A DNA stretch of 64,000 nt from Melieria omissa (GCA_963971225.1 OZ020267.1:105797892-105861891), one strand, 5' to 3'; positions 49,190 through 59,733 are shown, counted from the stretch's first letter. Numbers and translations: made by a program. The notes: generated from the sequence alone by a model not told the origin.

Positions 49190-49917
49190 GAGGCGGGCGG
49201 GAATCAACAAAGGTGAGGAAAATGCAAAGGGAACCAAGAGAGTAAGCGCGAATTGATGTACACGCATAGATTCGATGGTTTTCTCATCTCGACAACAACA
49301 CGCAATGTTGTTGCTTTTCGCAGCAAGCCAGCTTGGCTTTGCTCATGCACATTGAAATGGTGTTTGATTTGGCAAATCTATCGCCAAGGCAAATTCAATA
49401 GGTAGTTGCAGCACCAGAACTGATTAAACTTTATTCTTTGATAATTAGCACAACATTGTGGCAATAGTTTTCCACTTATTAATACTTTCTTAATGCGTCT
49501 TGGTTGTTCCAATATTTTTACACATATATTTATTTTCATTGTAGCCATTTGTACTTTTTACAACTTCTATTTTCCAAGCAGACCAAAAGAACTTATAAAA
49601 TCCATTGAATTTTGGTTTTTCCCGTAGTGCTACCACCTTATGTGCCTTGGCGATCGCTCAATCAATTTTTCTATGAAAACTGTCTGTCCACTTCTTGTTC
49701 GTGTTTGTAAAAAAGCAAGCGGAGAGCGAGCACGAGCCACCACCAACATGCAAGCGGCACATCGCTTTGTTGCCCAACAACAACAACCACAGTGTGTGGT
49801 GCGCGGTCGCAGCTTCTCAGCATACGCTCTCGCGCTCTGTGCGTTCTCGTCCCTTTTACTGCTTCCCCCGCATCTATAAACGGGTCCTACCGCTGGAACC
49901 CGCAAAGAAAATTTTCT
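49190..49917. other. Unassigned insertion between RNase H fragments
   Basis: About 730 bp that separates two RNase H pieces of matching order and strand. The right half is more GC-rich, with a CAACAACAACCAC tract near 49777. No terminal repeats or coding pattern were recognised. It could be a solo end of another element. Confidence 0.4.
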
Positions 49918-50650
49918 TTACACCAGATGCGCATTCTGTATATTGTTTGTTCTGTGCTTGTACCCATACGCCGAATATATCGCAAGTGCTTCAGTTTGGT
50001 AGATATTACATGCTTTATGCAATTTAAATTTATGTTCTTCCCAAGTTGCGTTAGGGTGACGTACAAAAAATGCACAACCACCGTCATACGATTCCAGCTT
50101 GCTTCCATCCCGACCACCAATATTCGGCATTAGCCGCGAGAGCCTGGCTGTTACTTTTAGGGCCTTCTTGCCGGCATGCGATAGGTGCACCTTGTAACTC
50201 AGACGGCAGTCCAGCAATACGCCGAGATACTGTATATCGGGGCGCGATAGTATGAGATGCCCCCCGACATTTACCGTCACGCTTTCCACGCATTTTCTGC
50301 TGCTTATCAGCACGCCTTCGGTCTTTTCACCTGCCAGTTGCAGGACTGCTTCTGTTAGCCAGGCTGTAAGCCGAGAGATCGACTCGTTTGCCTTGACTTC
50401 GATTTCGTCTAGATGTTTGGCAACTACGACTAGCGCTACATCGTCAGCGTATCCAACGGTGGTTACTCCGTTAGGCCGTCGTACATCACGTTCCACAACA
50501 ATGGTCCAAGGACAAAACCTTGTGCAACGCCACAGGTGATGGTGTATTTGCGCACACCCTCGCTAGTGTCATAAGTGAGCTGCCTATTGCTAAGGTAGCT
50601 GCCGATTACACGAAGTAGGTAGGCTGGCGTTCCTACATCTCTAAATTCAA
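49918..50650 (-). pseudogene. R1-like reverse transcriptase fragment joined to an RNase H start
   Basis: Minus strand, 50650 to about 50115: reverse transcriptase core with LLRVIGSYLSNRQLTYDTSE, GVAQGFVLGPLLWNVMYDG and GYADDVALVV, then YLGVLLDCRLSYKVHL and SRLMPNIGG. A one-base frame change lies near 50480. Directly after comes DGSKLESYDGGCAFFV and YQTEALAIYSA, the start of an RNase H domain, without the usual linker. The thumb and zinc tail are missing, so this is a rearranged or deleted junction of two LINE pieces. Endonuclease is absent. Dead. Confidence 0.75.
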
Positions 50651-50674
50651 GCACGCAGAGAGCCCTCACTTCAA

Positions 50675-50880
50675 TCAGTGCATAGGGGTGGCGGAAACGG
50701 TCCACCATACGTTTTTCGAATGCGCCAAATACGCCGATGAAAGAGCCTAACTCGAAAAGGCTATCTGCGGTGCCATGCCACCATCCTCATTGGTGTCATA
50801 CATGCTTGCGTCGCCAGAATCATGGGACCGAACATGCAGGAGTATTGCTCGTATAATGCTCTTACAGAGACGAGACATAC
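50675..50880 (+). pseudogene. R1-like LINE C-terminal tail fragment, opposite strand
   Basis: The plus strand reads VHHTFFECAKYADERA, a stop, then SSLVSYMLASPESWD, the conserved tail of R1-type ORF2. It is inverted with respect to the reverse transcriptase fragment that ends at 50650, so a rearrangement breakpoint lies near 50650-50675. Confidence 0.65.
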
Positions 50881-50936
50881 GAGACAATCCGGTAACAAAT
50901 GCCAACGACTGACCATCCGTCCGTCCGAACAGGACA

Positions 50937-51374
50937 CTTTTTCTAAATCAAGTCTACTATCGCCAAGTACTCGAAATATTGCGAAAACGAGTCAACAGGG
51001 TGCGCCCAGACATCGCTCGTAACTGGATCCTTCATCACGACAACGCGCTGTGCCACACCGCCCTCAGCGTGTCCCAGTATTTGGCCTCTAAAGGGATCGC
51101 CGTGTTAAAACAGCCGCCTTATTCGCCCGATATGTCACCCTCTGACTTTTTTTTGGTCGCTAGAACAAAATCGGTGATCAAGGGAACCCATTTTGAGTCG
51201 ATTACGGATATCCAGGCTACTCGCGGACATCCCAGTCGAAGCGTTCCAGAAGCATGGAAAACGCGCTGGAATCGTTGTATATCTGCCCGAGGGGACTACT
51301 GTGAAGGGGATGGCAGAGTTGTATGTAGAATAATTTCGAAATATGGTTTTTATGGGATCAGTCTCATGACTTAA
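50937..51374 (+). pseudogene. mariner transposase C-terminal fragment
   Basis: Contains WILHHDNALCHTALSV and PPYSPDMSPSDFFLV, the second and third parts of the DDD catalytic core of mariner-family transposases (HHDN, then about 34 residues later SPSDFF). Upstream, RKRVNRVRPDIARN is also typical. The N-terminal DNA-binding half and terminal repeats are missing and the end is frameshifted, so it is an inactive relic. Confidence 0.85.
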
Positions 51375-51419
51375 TTGCCACACCTCGTAGACCAATTGGA
51401 CGATAAGATGCTAGCTCAT

Positions 51420-52317
51420 TTATGTTTTGCTTTTGTGGTTGTTTGGAAAGATTTTAACATACGTCTCCTTCCAAGCTTTTGGAAAGTAGCTTATTCTAAG
51501 GCAAGCGTTGAGCAGAGTTGTGAGGAGTTGTATATTATTCTTGGCAGATTCAAGGCATATATCAGATGCTAAATTGTCTATGCATGGCGCTCTATTCGCG
51601 TACATTGTCGTCAAAGCTTCCAAAACTTCATCCTCCGTGAAGTCAGCATCGTCTTGAATGTCTATATCGCGTTTTACTTGCTTCCGGAATGCCTGTTGCC
51701 GCAGATTTGTGTCGCCATTATCATCGGGATAAAAGTGATTTAAAAGGGCTTCAGCCGTCGTTTGACTTGTATCGCTAAAAAGCCCATCTCTTTGAAGAGC
51801 GGCAGGTAGACGTTGCGAAGGTGCATCCTTAATCAAACGATTGGTAAGGAACCATACATTTTATTTTGTTTGCTTGTTACGGTTGTTGACAGTTCGCTGG
51901 TTTTTATATGTTGCCCAAGCGCTTTGTTTTTCGGACCTAAGCACAGCTAAATTGTGATTCCACCACGGAACAGAAGGCTTTTGAAAACTGGTTTTGTTTG
52001 GGGTATTTGTAAGTGTGAGGCTACCCGAATACATTTTTTTATGTTAGCTGCTTCCTGGTTGATGTTCTTGGAGGAAGGTGTTTTAGCACCTTCACGTTGG
52101 CAGCAGTTTTGGAATTTTCCCTTTATCTGTAATGAATTTTTATGATTTTTTTTTCTCTTTAAAAATTTGTGAATCTATTGTCATGAGAATGGGGAAATAA
52201 TCACTGCCGTGTAGATCTTGGATAATCTTCCAAATGCTAAGTCGGCCGTGCAGAGTGTGACGTCGAAGTTAGTAAATGATTGGTGTGTAGAAAAATTAGT
52301 CGGCGAGCCATCATTTA
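51420..52317 (-). pseudogene. I-like LINE ORF2, middle part (linker and start of reverse transcriptase)
   Basis: The minus strand near 51960 reads VPWWNHNLAVLRSEKQSAWA, the linker after the endonuclease; from 51836 it reads ALLNHFYPDDN, FTEDEVLEALTTMYANRAP and YFPKAWKETYVKIFP, the N-terminal reverse transcriptase motifs. The catalytic part is lost where the mariner relic begins. Its 5' continuation is at 56175-56664 across the inserted LTR and LINE. Frameshifted and inactive. Confidence 0.75.
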
Positions 52318-52596
52318 ATACTGTAACGATGAGGCACTCTGTGCTGTGCTATGCATGAATGCTTTTCCAAGCATACTTTTAGGCATGCACTTTATAGAAC
52401 GGCAAACTTGCTATAATTCCGATATGGCTAGGATGGTTCGCGAAGGTGATGGGCTGTGCGAGAATGGTCGAGCATTGTCCAATTGGAATGTGATATAACA
52501 GTCGGCGCGATAACCAGACAGGTATAAAAGACAGCAGTGTGCAGCGCAGAGGACGAGTCTGTATTGAGCAAGCAAAGGGGAAACATGCAATAGTAC

Positions 52597-55500
52597 GAGG
52601 TGTGTGAAGAATTCGCGTGGGCAGACGTGCCCTTTCGTTGCTCCGCGGTTTTTTAATGTTTTTATGTGTGTGCGCGTGCTAAATATACGTATAAATGTTA
52701 AGAGTGTCGCGTATTGTCCGTCTGTCGCTGATATCGCGTTGTGGCCCACCAAAATCGCGCGGCCACATCAAAAAATATTAAAATTAAAATTATTTAAACG
52801 CGTAATGCACTTGCAAACGCTAAACTGCAGTGCAAGTGCCGTTACAGTCGCTGTCCGCCAGTTCGACCTCCGTCCGCGTTGTGTTGTTGCTGCGTTCTTT
52901 TTTCCCGTCTTGTCTTTTCCTTCGTCCGTTTTCAGTAGCGCTACATGTGGTCCTGTTCGACACTGAGAAATTGACTGATCTGTGGTAAAGGCATAACACT
53001 TACCACAGGGCATCATCAGTTTTTCAGTGCGTCAGATCACATTTCCGTCTGCTTTCCTTGTCCTTTAACCCACCCAGGTCATGGTGCTGGACAAATTTCG
53101 CATAGCCTTCTGCAACGTGCGCGGGCTCAGGGCGAATTTTTTTGCTGTATACGCGTTCGTTAACCTCCACAAGCCCCATATAATGGCACTAAGTGAGACC
53201 CAGGTGTGTGAGGATGCAGATCCACTGGATTTCCACATCCCAGGGTACCACTTACTGCCATTATTCTCTCCTCATAGGGGTCTTGCCCTTTATGTGTGCA
53301 GTAATGTTGCGTACCAGTGCCAGCAACAACTATACACGACGGATGCCGAATTTAGCTCCATGTGGGTTAAATTCAATATCCAGTCGCACATTCTGCACTT
53401 TTGCTTTCTATATAGAAGCCCGAATTCAGGGAGAGATTTTACTTATAACAAGTTTGATCTTCTCTCTGATTCTATTTCTCATATTTTGGAATCGTATCCG
53501 AATAGTGAAATTGTAGTTGCTGGTGATTTCAATATTCATAATTCCAATTGGCTACGCCATTCCAGCCACACAACTCCTGAAGGCTTATTTGTCGAGCTCT
53601 TTGCCGAGTCTAATAACTTGACTCAAATAGTGCATGAACCAACGCATATCCCCTGCGTTGCTGGGCAAGCTCTCAACACTCTAGACCTTTTTCTCACTTC
53701 TCATCACGAAAAATATGATGTTGAAATGCACGCACCTCTTGGTAACTCGGACCATTGCACCATTTCGGCGTCTTTCTCATACTCTTCTATCCGCAATGCT
53801 TCGCTCTTAGCCCCGAAGCGCCTAGTGTGGATGTATGATAAAGCTAACTGGAGTGGACTTAATGAATTTTTCGCCCACTTCAATTGGAAATTGTGTTTTC
53901 TAGATAGAAACATAAATGCCGCAGCCAAAATGGTTGAAGAAATTATATTATTGGGAATGCGGTCCTTCATCCCTAATAAGAAAATTTGCATTAAACCTAA
54001 GGACAATCTCTGGTTTAATGAGACATGCAGAATTGCTGTCAGGTCTAAAGAGGAAGCTTTCAGAGCATGGCAGGCAAATAAAAATGCCGCCACTGAACAG
54101 CTGCGTAAACAGGCTAGAAATCGATGCAATGCCATCCTAAGGCACCAAAAGTTTCTGCACGAACAGCGCCAAAGGAAAAAAGTTCTTCAATGCCAGCGTG
54201 GTAGTAAGAACTTTTGGTCATTTGTTAAGAGGGTGAAGAACCAAACATCGTCTTCAATTCCAACTCTTCTTAACAATGATCAAATCATCACTCACTCGGT
54301 TGATAAAGCTAATATGTTGGCTAAAATTTTTGCAGAGAATTCCTCCCTGCCCCCCAGCGATCAACCACTACCCGTAGTCGAGAACGTATCTTGCTCTATG
54401 CCCGAAATTCATTTTCGGACACGGGTAGTTAAAAGAGTGCTTGCAAATCTCGATGTAAATAAGGCTTCAGGGCCGGACGGCATTCCAGCCCTTGTTTTGC
54501 AAAAGTGCGCTACCTCACTGGCTTGTCCATTACGCAGACTTTTCAACATGTCATACACCACAGGTGTATTTCCGACATGTTGGAAGGTAGCAAATGTTCA
54601 ACCAGTTCCTAAAAAAGGCAAGACTACTGACCCTGCGAACTACCGACCTATAGCAATCTGTTCGGTGCTTTCCAAAGTAATGGAAAGCATTGTAAACTTC
54701 AACCTTGTGAAATATCTGGAGCACAATAGACTGCTAAGTGACCGCCAATACGGCTTCCGAAGACAACGATCGACGGGAGACCTTATGGCCGTACTCACCG
54801 AGAAATGGAACCATAGCATTCTAAACCTCGGTGAAAGCAAGGTTGTTGCATTGGATATTTCCAAGGCCTTTGACCGGGTGTGGCATAAAGCACTCGTGTC
54901 AAAATTGATTGCCTATGGTGTCGGTAGTACCTTCTCTCGTTGGATTACGAGCTTCCTCTATGATCGCTCTATTCGTGTTGTAGTAGACGGCATAGCCTCG
55001 GAAAAGCATTCCCTTAGCGCGGGAGTGCCGCAGGGTTCGGTCCTTTCTCCAACCCTCTTCCTGATCTTCATCAACGACCTGTTGTCGTCGACGAAGAATC
55101 CCATCTACTCGTTTGCGGATGACAGCACCATTTGTCATTCATACTCCTTCACAAAGCGTCCCAGCTCTGTGGAGATTGAGAGAGAACGGCGCCGTATGAA
55201 TGACACACTTAATAGCGACCTACAAACAATCTTCAAGTGGGGTCAAGCGAACAGGGTCGATTTTAATCCCCGCAAGACCCAATGTTGCCTGTTATCCCAC
55301 AAACGAGTCTCCCCACATCCCAACACATCCCTGGTTATGGGTGGTGTGGGTATTGCGGAATCGGCAGCTCTTGATGTTCTGGGCATGTCCATTAAGAACG
55401 ATCTTCGTTCGATCATATTTTTGGCGTGTCGAAAGAAGCAGCCAAGTGCCTCGGCTTCCTAAAGCGGTGCAAAAAATATTTCACTCCGTCTGATCTCCGC

Positions 55501-56057
55501 ATTATTTACACTACCTATATCCGACCTAAAATGGAGTTTAACTCGCACCTATGGGCAGGGGCTTCAAAAACCCATTTGGAGCTCCTGGATCGGGTGCAAA
55601 ACCGTGCGATTAAACTTATAGGGGACAGTAGGGCATCCAGCTCTATTGACTCCTTGGAACATCGTCGAAACGTGGCATGTGTGGTTTTATTTTACCGTTA
55701 CTTTTTCGGCAATTGCTCAGTGGAGATGAGCAGCTTGCTGCCATCACTCCGGGTATTCCCTCGGGCAACCCGTTTGAACACTGGCGCCCATGCATTCCAC
55801 GTTGAAACGATGTTCCAGCGCACTACGCACTACAGAGAAAGTTCGTTCCTGGCCCGAACAGCGCGATTGTGGAATGGTCTCCCTGCAGATGTTTTCCCCA
55901 GCACTTACGATCTTGATGGATTCAAGGCAAGAGTCCATAAATTCTTCACCCAACATCCTTTCTCCCAACCTATATATCCTTCCTGAACCAGCGCAATGCC
56001 CGCATTTATAGGGGTTTCCCCTGCGCGTTGGCTCGTATTTAAAAAAAAAAAAAAAAA
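52597..56057 (+). mobile_element. Non-LTR retrotransposon nested in the LTR
   Basis: About 3.4 kb: a 480-bp 5' UTR-like leader, one ORF2-type frame, a short 3' UTR and a poly(A) run (56041-56057). No ORF1 was seen. Reverse transcriptase with FADDSTI and an APE-type endonuclease place it near the CR1/L2/Jockey group; the exact clade is not resolved by eye. Confidence 0.83.
53081..55986 (+). pseudogene. Nested LINE ORF2 (endonuclease-reverse transcriptase), one frameshift
   Basis: The ATG at 53081 follows a CCCAGGTC context. Endonuclease motifs in about the first 230 residues: FCNVRGLRANF, LSETQV, VVAGDFNIHNSNWL, NSDHCTISASF. Reverse transcriptase from about residue 430: NKASGPDGIPALV, YRPIAICSVLSKVME, ALDISKAFDRVWHKAL, AGVPQGSVLSPTLF and SFADDSTICHS. 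The first frame stops at 55462. The C-terminal part (AAKCLGFLKRC, then RPKMEFNSHLWAG and HFPS-type tail) continues in another frame to 55986, so one small indel lies near 55400-55425. Otherwise intact, hence young. Confidence 0.85.
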
Positions 56058-56174
56058 TTTGTAAATAAATTAATTGTTGGTTTCTGACTGCGTTTTTGCG
56101 CTGAATAATTAAAGTGGTTTTATTTTCAAGCACAATCCAAATCGAACTTAGAGAAGTCATTTTCGTAACAATAC

Positions 56175-56664
56175 TATAAGGTTGGATGTAAGGATAATGT
56201 CTTCGATAATTTTTCGCCTTGGGTTAGTAGTGTGAGAACTCCAAAATGGTCTCCAAGAGTCTAAGTCGCCCAACAATATCATGGGTGTTGTGATATTGCT
56301 CATCATTGAAATAATTTCTGTTGCGTTGAAGTCTTGATTTGGGGGAATATAGATTGAAAGTAAAGTAAATTTGAAACCGATGTTAATTCCTATAGCAATA
56401 TTTGATCTGCTAGATATTATATATTTAACGCTTTGTGGGGAATTTCTTTTGTGATTAATACACAAATGCCCTGTTTTGCTGTGGTATTTTGACAAAAGTT
56501 ATGAAAGTATCCTTTGTAGTTGTGTGGAGAGATATCAGGGGCTTGAAAGGAGATGTGGGTCTCTTGTAATGCTACAATGGAGTATTAAGTTCTTTGAGCA
56601 AAAGTTGCAGTTCTTCGTAGTTGTTTCTGTACCCATTAAAGTTCAATTGAAGAATCTTTGTCAT
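56175..56664 (-). pseudogene. I-like LINE ORF2, endonuclease part
   Basis: The ATG at 56664 opens MTKILQLNFNGYRNNYEELQ, the typical start of I-clade ORF2 endonucleases. Further on come LLSIYIPPNQDF and ILLGDLDSWRPFWSS (normally GDFN). Several stops and frame changes occur. The frame is cut at 56174 by the inserted LTR and resumes at 52317. Confidence 0.75.
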
Positions 56665-57209
56665 ACCGACTATTGTCTATTGTTTAGTGTTAGTAAGTGT
56701 TATTTTCTTTGTGTGTTAGATTTACTTAATCTTCGTCGTCTGAGGAGATATTAGAAGATGAGAGTACGCGTGGAAGTGAAGCAAGGGACTTAAAATCAAT
56801 GTATTTTGGGTTCGATTGTGTACGGTTTGTGTTGTGAGTTATGTGTTTCTGCTAGCGTGATTCTGGTGTAATATCTTGAGATAAGGGCGTTTTGTTAGGT
56901 GATGTGAAATTTAGTTGCTGGTTTGGTTGGAGCTTCGGTGGTGCCAGTAGTGGTTGTAGACGTTTGGAGGGTAGACTTGACTGTGTTAGTAGCAGGGCTT
57001 GAGGTGGAGAGAGTAAGGTTTGAGTTAGAGTTGCGAGAGTCCGTGTTGGGTGAGACAGAGTTTGTAGTAAAAATAGTAGAGTTTTTAATTTTTGTTGGTT
57101 CATTTGTGTCATTTGTTGTGCATTTTGGGGAAACGTATGCAGGTTCAGAGCTATTGGAAGCATTTCTGTTTGCTTGTGTAGCGACTCGTATAGTGAATTT
57201 TTTAGTGAT

Positions 57210-57842
57210 TTAAATTTTTAGTATTTCTTTTGCTTGCTGAAACTTGGTGCAGTCTCTTGAAGAAGCTGGGTGTGCAGCAGCACAATTAGCGCAATAACTG
57301 CAAATGCAGTCGATTGAAGCGTGGGGAGGGTGGTTGCATTGCTCGCACGTGGGTGATCGCTTGCAATATTTTTCAGTAGTAATATTTTTTAGTAGTTTGC
57401 AATTCCGGCAGTGTATGGGGTTCGGAAAGTATTGCTTCACCTCTACTTTTCTCCAGGCAATGTCAATTTTTTGTGGCAGGTCGTAGAGGTCGAAAGTCAA
57501 CAAGATGACTCCCGTGAGGCGCACCGTCAATTTGTTTCTGAAATTTGTACGCTGATACAATCCCCTGGGAGCGTAGCTCATCGATAATTTCTTTTTCCGG
57601 TAAGTTGTTGAGGAATGGGGCGTAAATGGTACCTTTGGTTTATAATTACTTAGAAAAACATTAAGTTTCGTCATAGCTGCACTGATATTAGGCCAACGAC
57701 TGACATGACTTTTCGTTGCCCTATTTGCCATGTGAGGAGTGACCAACTGGGACATTAAAAGCTTTAGGTATTCACGACGCTTATCGGTTTTGAGTGAGCG
57801 TTTGAATGAATCGTCAACAATAAATGATTCAGGCAGCAGCAA
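57210..57842 (-). pseudogene. I-like LINE ORF1 (zinc knuckles), partial
   Basis: A frame of about 210 residues without an ATG at its 5' edge. The N-terminal region (KLTVRLTGVILLTFDLYDLP) resembles the gag-like fold of I/Jockey ORF1, followed by KYCKRSPTCEQCNHPPHASI and YCANCAAAHPASSRDC, a set of CCHC-type knuckles. The frame then stops at 57210, while a Ser/Thr/Asn-rich extension goes on in the same frame to about 56860, as expected for a longer ORF1 with a premature stop. It lies upstream of the ORF2 start at 56664 on the same strand, so ORF1 and ORF2 belong to one element. Confidence 0.72.
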
Positions 57843-57911
57843 TGTCCATTATGTTATAAAACATGGCAAATGGCCAACGGTTTGTGCCACACTTGTAACA
57901 GTAGCTACTGA

Positions 57912-58100
57912 TCATCTCTGACGCTTTGGCGGTATATAATCTTCAGCGGCGTCATCGCTATTACTATAAGGATCGTCTTTCTCATCCTCGAAGTTGTCTC
58001 TTGCAAAAAACCCGGCGAGTCTGTCCTCCGTGAGCTGTTGCCGGTCTGTTGGCAGCCTACAAAACCGACGGCGCCTATTTGGGACCATCCCACACTTCAT
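57912..58100 (-). pseudogene. Acidic fragment resembling a piggyBac transposase N-terminus
   Basis: A 62-residue frame starting MKCGMVPNRRRRF and ending in SNSDDAAEDYIPPKRQR. A Ser/Asp-rich stretch closed by DYIPP and basic residues occurs at the N-terminus of many piggyBac-type transposases. The catalytic DDD region is absent. It may be an old fragment or a chance frame. Homology was not tested. Confidence 0.35.
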
Positions 58101-58280
58101 CGCTTATTCATGACATGTTAAGTAGTTCAAACCAAGCAAAGCGGAAGGCACAAGGAAACACAGTATAAATGCTCGGTTACGCGATCAATGCAAAACATTT
58201 CGAGTAGCCTACTTGTTCACCTGATCAAAAGCTTATAAGAAGCGAAATTTCTTACGGTAAATAACAGCTTAAAATTTACA

Positions 58281-58411
58281 CAATGTGGCACACAGGATTT
58301 CACACATAACTTTTGAGCCTAACATTATTCGAAGGAACATTTTCCAGCCGCATTTTTCGTAACAAACAGCTATAATTAAGAGATTTGTAACCCCCCTTGC
58401 GTGCGCCACTG
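58281..58411. mobile_element. hAT-like MITE, copy 3
   Basis: 131 bp with degenerate left end CAATGTGGCACACAGG and right end GCGTGCGCCACTG. AACTTTTGAGCC near the left and a C-rich CCCCCC near the right match the other two copies. The flanks give no clear duplication, so it is old. Confidence 0.6.
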
Positions 58412-58674
58412 CATACATAAAGTTACCAAACATGGTGGCTCGTGTTTGCGAATGGGCCTCGCCAGGCCCAGTTGCTCCACTAAGCGCCTACACACATAAA
58501 ATGGCAATGTTTGTTCTACAAAATCGATGCAAATAAACTTTAGTTGGTATCGTTTCGTTTAGAAAACATTAGCGGTAGTTGGCAGGAAATATTTTGGCGA
58601 TCAGAGCTATGGAAAAAATTTGGCGACTACTCAAAGTCAAAATGGGCCTGGAAAAGCCCAGTTGCACATCCTAG

Positions 58675-59065
58675 TGTTAAATTTATGAACGCAGACCCCA
58701 CTGTGCGCTTCAACTGCGTGCAATTTCAGCCTATTCGCTTATCGCATCGCTTCCAACTGACGACAAAAACAAACAACCGACAAACACACCATCGGCCAAA
58801 TATCATCAAAGCAGCAATGAAATGAATAAATGCAGGTGTAGCAAAACTGGCGCTGTTTTATTATTCTCATTCTCAAGTAGCAAATGTGTTCAAACTAAAT
58901 CATATAATAGAAATACTGCATAAAATATTGCATCACCTTATCGATGTCTGGAATGCGTTCATCGAGTTGTTGTTATTTCTTTTATTAAGCAGCATTCACA
59001 AATCTATTATTATCATGAAAATATATTTCAAAATTGCGTTCGATAGTCCTGACATTATTCAATTA
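58675..59065. repeat. Conserved 3' flank of gene C (copy of 46378-46765)
   Basis: Matches the 3' flank of gene B almost base for base (AACGCAGACCCCACTGTGCG, GCATAAAATATTGCATCACC, ATTATTATCATGAAAATATA). It shows that a block of about 1.8 kb, not just the gene, was duplicated. Confidence 0.78.
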
Positions 59066-59095
59066 TAAAGTATATACGTTATATATATATATATG

Positions 59096-59658
59096 TTACA
59101 TATGCGTTAAATAAAGTATATATTTATGTGCGTAATTCAATGCTTTATTTTTCGAAGCCATGCTTCCTTCATGTTGTAGTCTTTTTAACTTCTCTATGTA
59201 TTCTCCAATAGTACGTGACTCTCTTCTTGGGAAATTGTAATTCAAAAGGCGCTTAAATATGTCTACATTTATGTCTATTTCGGCATTTAACTTTACATGA
59301 TTTGCCACTGATTGTCTAATCCTTTTTGTTTCGGCATACACATCACGCAGGAACTGCGCTTTCTGCTTATCGGTTCTAACATATTTGTCGTACAGATTAA
59401 CAACTGTACGATACCATTGGTTGTGCTCTCTAGAATAGTCTGTATTACCAGATTTTTGTTTTATATCATTCTTTAAGTCCAAAAGCACTTTCCGGGCCTG
59501 ATCGACAGCTGAGCTCAAACGATCGGCCGCCTATATCGTAGAAATATTGAAAAAGTCACACAGGCCGCAAGCACTCTTAGGCGATTTATCATATTTACCC
59601 CAGTTGCACAGATCACAGACAGCAGCAGTAGTACACACAACTTCCGTATTCCGTCCAT
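59096..59658 (-). CDS. Secreted helical protein C (paralogue family, unrecognised)
   Basis: Two exons, 59658-59599 and 59530-59096, with a 68-nt phase-0 intron; 164 residues. The signal peptide differs from A and B only at residue 2 (MDGIRKLCVLLLLS). The mature chain begins AADRLSSAVDQARKVLLDL, is basic to neutral, lacks cysteine and is probably helical. It keeps REHN-WY-TVV and TDKQK blocks with gene B, but a HVKLNA string with gene A where B differs. The second half is almost unrelated to B. It ends YLTHM with a TAA at 59096-59098. TATA box and upstream block are as in A and B, though the leader is about 17 bp shorter. It is separated from B by 11 kb of nested transposons. Confidence 0.85.
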
Positions 59659-59725
59659 ATTGTGTTCACAGAGCTCCAGCACTCGAATACTTCAGAGACT
59701 GTTTTGCTAACACGACTGCCCACAC

Positions 59726-59733
59726 TTTATATA
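59726..59733 (-). promoter_or_regulatory. TATA box of gene C
   Basis: TATATAAAG on the minus strand, about 68 bp before the start codon; compared with A and B a short deletion lies between box and ATG. Confidence 0.7.

Larger units (their letters stand above)
52322..56170 (+). mobile_element. Second solo LTR, split by a LINE
   Basis: The left part (52322 to about 52596) and right part (about 56055-56170) match the 410-bp LTR at 33868 (TGTAACGA start, CGTAACA end, AGCAAGCAAAGGGGAAACAT shared). ATAC flanks both ends (52318-52321 and 56171-56174), a perfect 4-bp target duplication. The LTR landed inside the I-like LINE, and a different LINE later inserted into the LTR with loss of roughly 20 bp of LTR sequence. 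Confidence 0.85.

Noticed and set aside
58440..58680. Repeated GGGCCT...AGGCCCAGTTGC strings as element ends
   Set aside because: Two direct, imperfect copies without target duplication or a consistent boundary.
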